From JAUYIV01 sp040882645 (GTDB taxonomy: Bacteria; Actinomycetota; Acidimicrobiia; Spongiisociales; UBA11373), in the NCBI GenBank assembly GCA_040882645.1, contig JBBEAX010000003.1, forward strand, positions 1 through 8,725: DNA of 8,725 nucleotides, given 5' to 3'. The translations under genes were made by a program, and so were the position numbers. Below are positions 5,550 through 8,725 of the stretch, piece after piece; within the stretch, counting starts at the first letter, position 1; every line of letters starts with the position of its first letter. The notes beneath the pieces were generated by a model, which saw only the letters and a list, made by a program, of their open reading frames with translations, did not search any database and had not been told where the DNA came from.

Positions 5550-6317
5550 ATGCTCCGTTACGACGTCGAACCGCCGCGAGCCACGATCACGATCGACGAT
5601 CCGGAGCGTCGCAACCCGCTGTCGAACGCGGCCATGGGCGAGATAGTTGATCTGATCGACCGCGCGGCCGGCGACCCGTCCGTGCGGGTCATCGTGATCA
5701 CCGGCGCGGGCAACCAGGCTTTCTCCGCCGGCGGTGATTTGAGCGGGGGGTTCGTGGAGAACCCGATCGCCGACCATGACAAACGGGGGGCGCTCGGCCG
5801 CTTGCTCCGTTCGCTGCGGACTTGCGGTAAGCCGACGGTGGCCAGGGTCAACGGGCATGCCCTTGCCGGCGGCTTCGGATTGGCGGCTGCGTGCGACATC
5901 GTGGTGGCCGTGAAGGAAGCGACATTCGGCACGCCCGAGATCAAGGTGGGGCTGTGGCCGATGGTGATCACGGCCGTGCTGCAGCGGGTGATGCCGCACA
6001 AGGCGGTGTTGGAGCTCATGATGACGGGGCGGTCGATCACGGCCGAGGAGGCCCAGCGCCTCGGAGTGGTGTCCCGGGTGGTCCGGCGATCCGAGCTCGA
6101 TGAGGCAGTCGATCTGGTGGTGTCGGGACTCGCTGCCGCCAGCCCGGCGGTTCTCCGACTGGGGCGCGACTCGTTCTATGCGGTGGAAGATCTGGACTTC
6201 GATTCGGCGGTGGCCCACCTCCATGTCGGGCTGACCTCGGTGGCGGCGACCGAGGACGCTGCGGAAGGTGTTGCGGCGTTCCTCGAGAAGCGGCGACCGA
6301 ACTGGCGCGGTCGGTGA
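5550..6317 (+). CDS. Enoyl-CoA hydratase/isomerase (crotonase) family protein
   Basis: The 255-residue product is full length for the crotonase family, which acts on acyl-CoA thioesters in the cytoplasm, for example in beta-oxidation or related acyl-CoA routes. The oxyanion-hole region FSAGGDL (58-64) and the second signature NGHALAGGFGLAAACD (101-116) are clear, followed by FGTPEIKVGLWP (126-137). In rat enoyl-CoA hydratase the catalytic glutamates are 144 and 164. Here the first equivalent is Gly110, while the second is retained as Glu130, exactly 20 residues on. A one-Glu site argues against a classical hydratase and fits an isomerase or another crotonase reaction; the substrate cannot be read. 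The ATG at 5550 is chosen because the fold starts there (LRYDVEPPRATITIDDPERRNPL) and a -10 element ends 8 nt upstream. The upstream extension of the frame looks non-coding. The stop overlaps the Nudix start by four bases. Confidence 0.92.
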   Translation: MLRYDVEPPRATITIDDPERRNPLSNAAMGEIVDLIDRAAGDPSVRVIVITGAGNQAFSAGGDLSGGFVENPIADHDKRGALGRLLRSLRTCGKPTVARVNGHALAGGFGLAAACDIVVAVKEATFGTPEIKVGLWPMVITAVLQRVMPHKAVLELMMTGRSITAEEAQRLGVVSRVVRRSELDEAVDLVVSGLAAASPAVLRLGRDSFYAVEDLDFDSAVAHLHVGLTSVAATEDAAEGVAAFLEKRRPNWRGR

Positions 6318-6796
6318 GCGCAATCGTCCCGAGTCGGCTGCGACCTTCGGCCAAGGCCGTCGTCGTCAAGGACGGGCGGGTGCTGGCCAACCACCATCGA
6401 CCTGTCGGCGGACAGTCCGAGTGGTTCGGGTTCCCCGGTGGCGGCCAGCGGCCCGGTGAGACCCTGCCGGACGCCCTCCGCCGCGAGGTCGCCGAGGAGA
6501 CCGGGTGCGTGGTGGAGCCGATCCGCCTGCTGTGGGTGCGTGAGCTGATCGTCGCCTTACGGCCCGAGTTGCCGTTCGACCCGGCGGATCACGCCATCGA
6601 GTTCATGTTCGAGTCGCGGCTCATCGACGATCGGGGGGTGGCCACCGCCGTCGACACCGATCAGGTCGGGACGGCCTGGCTGTCGCCCGACGACATCGCC
6701 GACCGGGTGTTCTTCCCGCGGGCTCTGGCGGCGGCCGTGGCGGGGTTCCTGCGAGGTGCGCCCCCCGGGCCGGTGTACCTGGGAGACGTGGATTGA
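6314..6796 (+). CDS. Nudix hydrolase
   Basis: The 160-residue product carries a complete Nudix box, GX5EX7REUXEEXGU, at residues 43-65: Gly43, Glu49, then REVAEETG (57-64), with Cys65 in the final hydrophobic position. The box is preceded by the usual FPGG. Nudix enzymes cleave nucleoside diphosphates linked to another moiety, using a metal held by the glutamates Glu58, Glu61 and Glu62. The CoA-pyrophosphatase signature is not evident and no other substrate motif is obvious, so specificity stays open. The body DPADHAIEFMFESRL (about 95-109) is typical of small generic Nudix proteins. The GTG at 6314 overlaps the crotonase stop as GTGA, so translation is coupled and the two form an operon. A role in clearing nucleotide or CoA by-products alongside the crotonase is possible but is inference from position only. 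Confidence 0.92.
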   Translation: MSAIVPSRLRPSAKAVVVKDGRVLANHHRPVGGQSEWFGFPGGGQRPGETLPDALRREVAEETGCVVEPIRLLWVRELIVALRPELPFDPADHAIEFMFESRLIDDRGVATAVDTDQVGTAWLSPDDIADRVFFPRALAAAVAGFLRGAPPGPVYLGDVD

Positions 6797-6835
6797 GGAG
6801 CCTTCCCCGAATCCGGCCCTCGATCGCCGGCCACC

Positions 6836-6868
6836 CGCTAATCGCTAATCGCCAATCGCCAATCGCCA
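6836..6868. repeat. Second tandem 7-bp repeat array
   Basis: Four full units and one partial unit are visible: CGCTAAT at 6836-6842 and 6843-6849, CGCCAAT at 6850-6856 and 6857-6863, then CGCCA at 6864-6868. It fills much of the 88-nt gap between the Nudix gene and the transporter gene, only 16 nt before the transporter start. The period and CGCY core match the array at 16-43, while the last bases differ. Confidence 0.8.
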
Positions 6869-6883
6869 CGCTCCGAAGGAGCG
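6869..6883 (+). promoter_or_regulatory. Hairpin enclosing the transporter ribosome-binding site
   Basis: CGCTCC (6869-6874) and GGAGCG (6878-6883) form a perfect 6-bp stem around GAA. The Shine-Dalgarno sequence AAGGAG (6876-6881) lies in the loop and 3' arm, and the ATG at 6885 begins 1 nt after the stem. Folding would hide the ribosome site, so translation may depend on opening of the stem. The spacing is also informative: 3 nt to the ATG at 6885 but 6 nt to the in-frame GTG at 6888, which is the better-spaced start. Confidence 0.6.
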
Positions 6884-6884
6884 C

Positions 6885-8654
6885 ATGGTGACCTGGGAAG
6901 CCTGGTTCACGCTGGTCGTGGTGGTGCTGACAATCATCCTCCTGGCCCGTGACTTCACTGCCCCATCGGCGATCGTGTTCGGCGCGGTCGTCGCGTTGCT
7001 TGTAGCGGGCGTGCTGGAGCCACAGGAAGCCTTCGGCGGGTTCGGGAACCCCGCCCCGATAACGGTCGCCGCGTTGTACGTGGTGGCCGCCGGGATCGAA
7101 CGCACCGGAATCCTCAACCGGATCGTCGACTTCGTCCTGGGGTCGGGAGGCGGGGATCGGCGAACCCTCACCCGCCTGCTGGTCCCCACCGCGGCGGCAT
7201 CTGCCTTCCTGAACAACACGCCGATCGTGGCGATGATGGTGCCACCGGTGAGCCGGTGGACCCAGCGAATGGGCCGGTCGGTATCCAGGTTCCTGATGCC
7301 GATGTCGTATGCGGCCATGCTCGGCGGAATGGTCACCCTGATCGGGACCTCGACCAACGTCGTGGTCTCGGGCCTCCTCGAGTCGGTGGGGATGGAGCCG
7401 ATGGGATTTTTCGAGATCTCCAAGATCGGGCTCCCGGTGGCGATTGGAGGGGTGGCCCTGCTGGTGCTCCTGGCGCCGATCACCCTTCCGGACCGGCGTC
7501 CGGCGCGCCAGGACATCGAAGACGTGCGCGAGTTCGTCGTCGAGATGACCGTCGACGCGAGCGGCCCGCTCGACGGGCTATCGGTCGCTGACGCCGACTT
7601 GCGCCATTTGGCGGGAGTGTTCCTCGCCCAGGTCGAGCGCGCGGGCGAAACGATCGCTCCGGTATCGCCTCGAACGGTCTTACGTGGCGGTGACCGGCTC
7701 CGGTTCGTGGGCAACGCCCGCGAGGTCGCCGATGTACACGACCGCGCCGGGCTCACCCCCGAGGCGCAGGAGCATGCGGTGGCGATCCCCACGGGCCAGC
7801 ACGCCTTTTTTGAGGCAGTCATCGGCGACGCGTCACCTCTAGTGGGGGTGTCACTCAAGGGAATGGGGTTCCGACAGCGTTATCAGGCAGCCGTGCTCGC
7901 CATTCATCGCGCCGGCCAACGGGTGGAGGGGAAGCTTGGGGAGGTGCGGCTCAAGACGGGTGACACGCTGCTCGTGCTGGCGTCGCCGGCGTTCCAGGAT
8001 CGCTGGCACGGGAGCAGCGACTTTCTACTGGTTTCTCGATTCGGCGGTCCCGAGCCCGCCCGGCCCCAGAAGATCGTGCCGGCGAGTCTCGTGGGCCTGG
8101 CGGTCGTGGTCGCCGCCGGGTCCGGTTTGATCCCGATCCTGGAGGCGTCGCTGCTCGGGGCGATTGCGATGGTGGTCTTTGGAGTGCTCAGCCCCAACGA
8201 AGCGCGGACCTCGGTCGACCTGGACGTGATCGTCGTGATCGCCGCTGCTTTCGGGCTCGGGCAGGCCATCAGCAGCACCGGCCTGGCCCAGCGGATCGCC
8301 GACGGTCTGGTGGCTCCGGCCGAGAGCCTGGGTCCGGCCGCGCTGGTCTTGGCCGTCTCCCTCGCAACTTTGGCGTTGACCGAGGCCATCACCAACAACG
8401 CGGCGGCGGTGCTGATGTTCCCGGTGGCGGTCGCTGCTGCCAACGACGCGGGTGCTGACCCGCGAGCCTTCGCCATCGTGGTGGCCCTCATGGCGTCAGC
8501 GTCGTTCCTCACCCCGATCGGCTATCAAACGAACACCATGGTGTGGGGACCGGGCGGGTACCGGTTCGGCGACTACGCCCGGCTGGGCACCCCGCTGACG
8601 ATCTACGCCCTCGCGGTCGTGGCGGTGCTGGCTCCGGTGTACTGGGTCATTTGA
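6885..8654 (+). CDS. SLC13/DASS-type membrane transporter with two TrkA_C domains
   Basis: The 589-residue product is full length for bacterial SLC13 family permeases, which are typically Na+-coupled carriers of dicarboxylates, citrate or sulfate. Two membrane halves flank a cytoplasmic insert. The first half (about 5-205) has FLNNTP (108-113) and IGTSTN (153-158). The second half (about 392-589) has TEAITNN (499-505) and TPIGYQTN (543-550). These paired Asn/Thr motifs line the substrate and sodium sites in the inverted-repeat DASS fold. The insert holds two tandem TrkA_C (RCK_C)-like domains, about 209-290 and 310-370, each ending in an LRGGDRLRFVG or LKTGDTLLVLA type motif. Such domains sense small ligands in related carriers. 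The substrate cannot be told from sequence; organic acid, sulfate and other anions are open. The start is ATG at 6885 or the better-spaced GTG at 6888. No dedicated partner gene is adjacent. Confidence 0.92.
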   Translation: MVTWEAWFTLVVVVLTIILLARDFTAPSAIVFGAVVALLVAGVLEPQEAFGGFGNPAPITVAALYVVAAGIERTGILNRIVDFVLGSGGGDRRTLTRLLVPTAAASAFLNNTPIVAMMVPPVSRWTQRMGRSVSRFLMPMSYAAMLGGMVTLIGTSTNVVVSGLLESVGMEPMGFFEISKIGLPVAIGGVALLVLLAPITLPDRRPARQDIEDVREFVVEMTVDASGPLDGLSVADADLRHLAGVFLAQVERAGETIAPVSPRTVLRGGDRLRFVGNAREVADVHDRAGLTPEAQEHAVAIPTGQHAFFEAVIGDASPLVGVSLKGMGFRQRYQAAVLAIHRAGQRVEGKLGEVRLKTGDTLLVLASPAFQDRWHGSSDFLLVSRFGGPEPARPQKIVPASLVGLAVVVAAGSGLIPILEASLLGAIAMVVFGVLSPNEARTSVDLDVIVVIAAAFGLGQAISSTGLAQRIADGLVAPAESLGPAALVLAVSLATLALTEAITNNAAAVLMFPVAVAAANDAGADPRAFAIVVALMASASFLTPIGYQTNTMVWGPGGYRFGDYARLGTPLTIYALAVVAVLAPVYWVI

Positions 8655-8706
8655 GGTTCGGCCAGCCCTGGGACGTGCGCGGATAGGTCGCGAATCCCAT
8701 CAACTC

Positions 8707-8725
8707 TCGGCTTGCGGCAAGCCGA
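8707..8725 (+). terminator. Hairpin at the right window edge, likely transporter terminator
   Basis: TCGGCTTG (8707-8714) and CAAGCCGA (8718-8725) are perfect 8-bp arms around CGG, 52 nt after the transporter TGA stop. The sequence ends with the second arm, so a following T-tract cannot be judged. Otherwise 8655-8706 shows no gene. Confidence 0.55.

Noticed and set aside
7904..8512. Minus-strand open frame (202 codons) inside the transporter gene.
   Set aside because: It is antisense to well-conserved transporter motifs and has Ala/Thr/Ser-rich shadow composition.

Overview
The window is G+C-rich (roughly two thirds by eye), with GTG starts, gene overlaps and a lipoprotein carrying a long Thr-rich spacer. 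This suggests an actinobacterial chromosome, possibly an uncultured Acidimicrobiia-like lineage. No rRNA, tRNA, phylogenetic marker, CRISPR array or intact mobile element is visible, so the assignment is an inference.

Layout. (1) 1-257 is non-coding and holds a tandem 7-bp repeat and several GC-rich palindromes. (2) A conserved hypothetical gene (935-258, minus) points left. (3) 936-1351 is a long non-coding leader: a plausible forward promoter, a strong hairpin with a short T-rich tail, and about 260 nt of structured sequence resembling domain I of a group II intron, ending just before the next start codon. (4) Two overlapping genes (1352-2662 and 2655-3848) encode polytopic membrane proteins with C-terminal, degenerate HD/HD-GYP phosphohydrolase-like domains. 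(5) Two unrelated small lipoprotein genes converge (3961-4437 plus, 5253-4660 minus). (6) A one-glutamate crotonase/enoyl-CoA hydratase-isomerase gene (5550-6317) with a likely leaderless promoter overlaps a Nudix hydrolase gene (6314-6796) by four bases. (7) After a second tandem 7-bp repeat comes an SLC13/DASS-type transporter with two cytoplasmic TrkA_C domains (6885-8654). Its ribosome-binding site lies in a perfect hairpin. A further hairpin runs into the right window edge.

How the genes may work together. The two HD proteins look like a co-translated membrane signalling pair, perhaps a heteromer, in which each partner has lost different metal-ligand positions. The crotonase and Nudix genes form a two-gene operon of CoA or nucleotide housekeeping type. 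The transporter may be read from the same direction but has its own translation signal. The lipoproteins are isolated envelope genes of unknown role. I found no clear new multi-gene system. The most unusual stretch is 960-3850, the structured leader followed by the degenerate HD pair.
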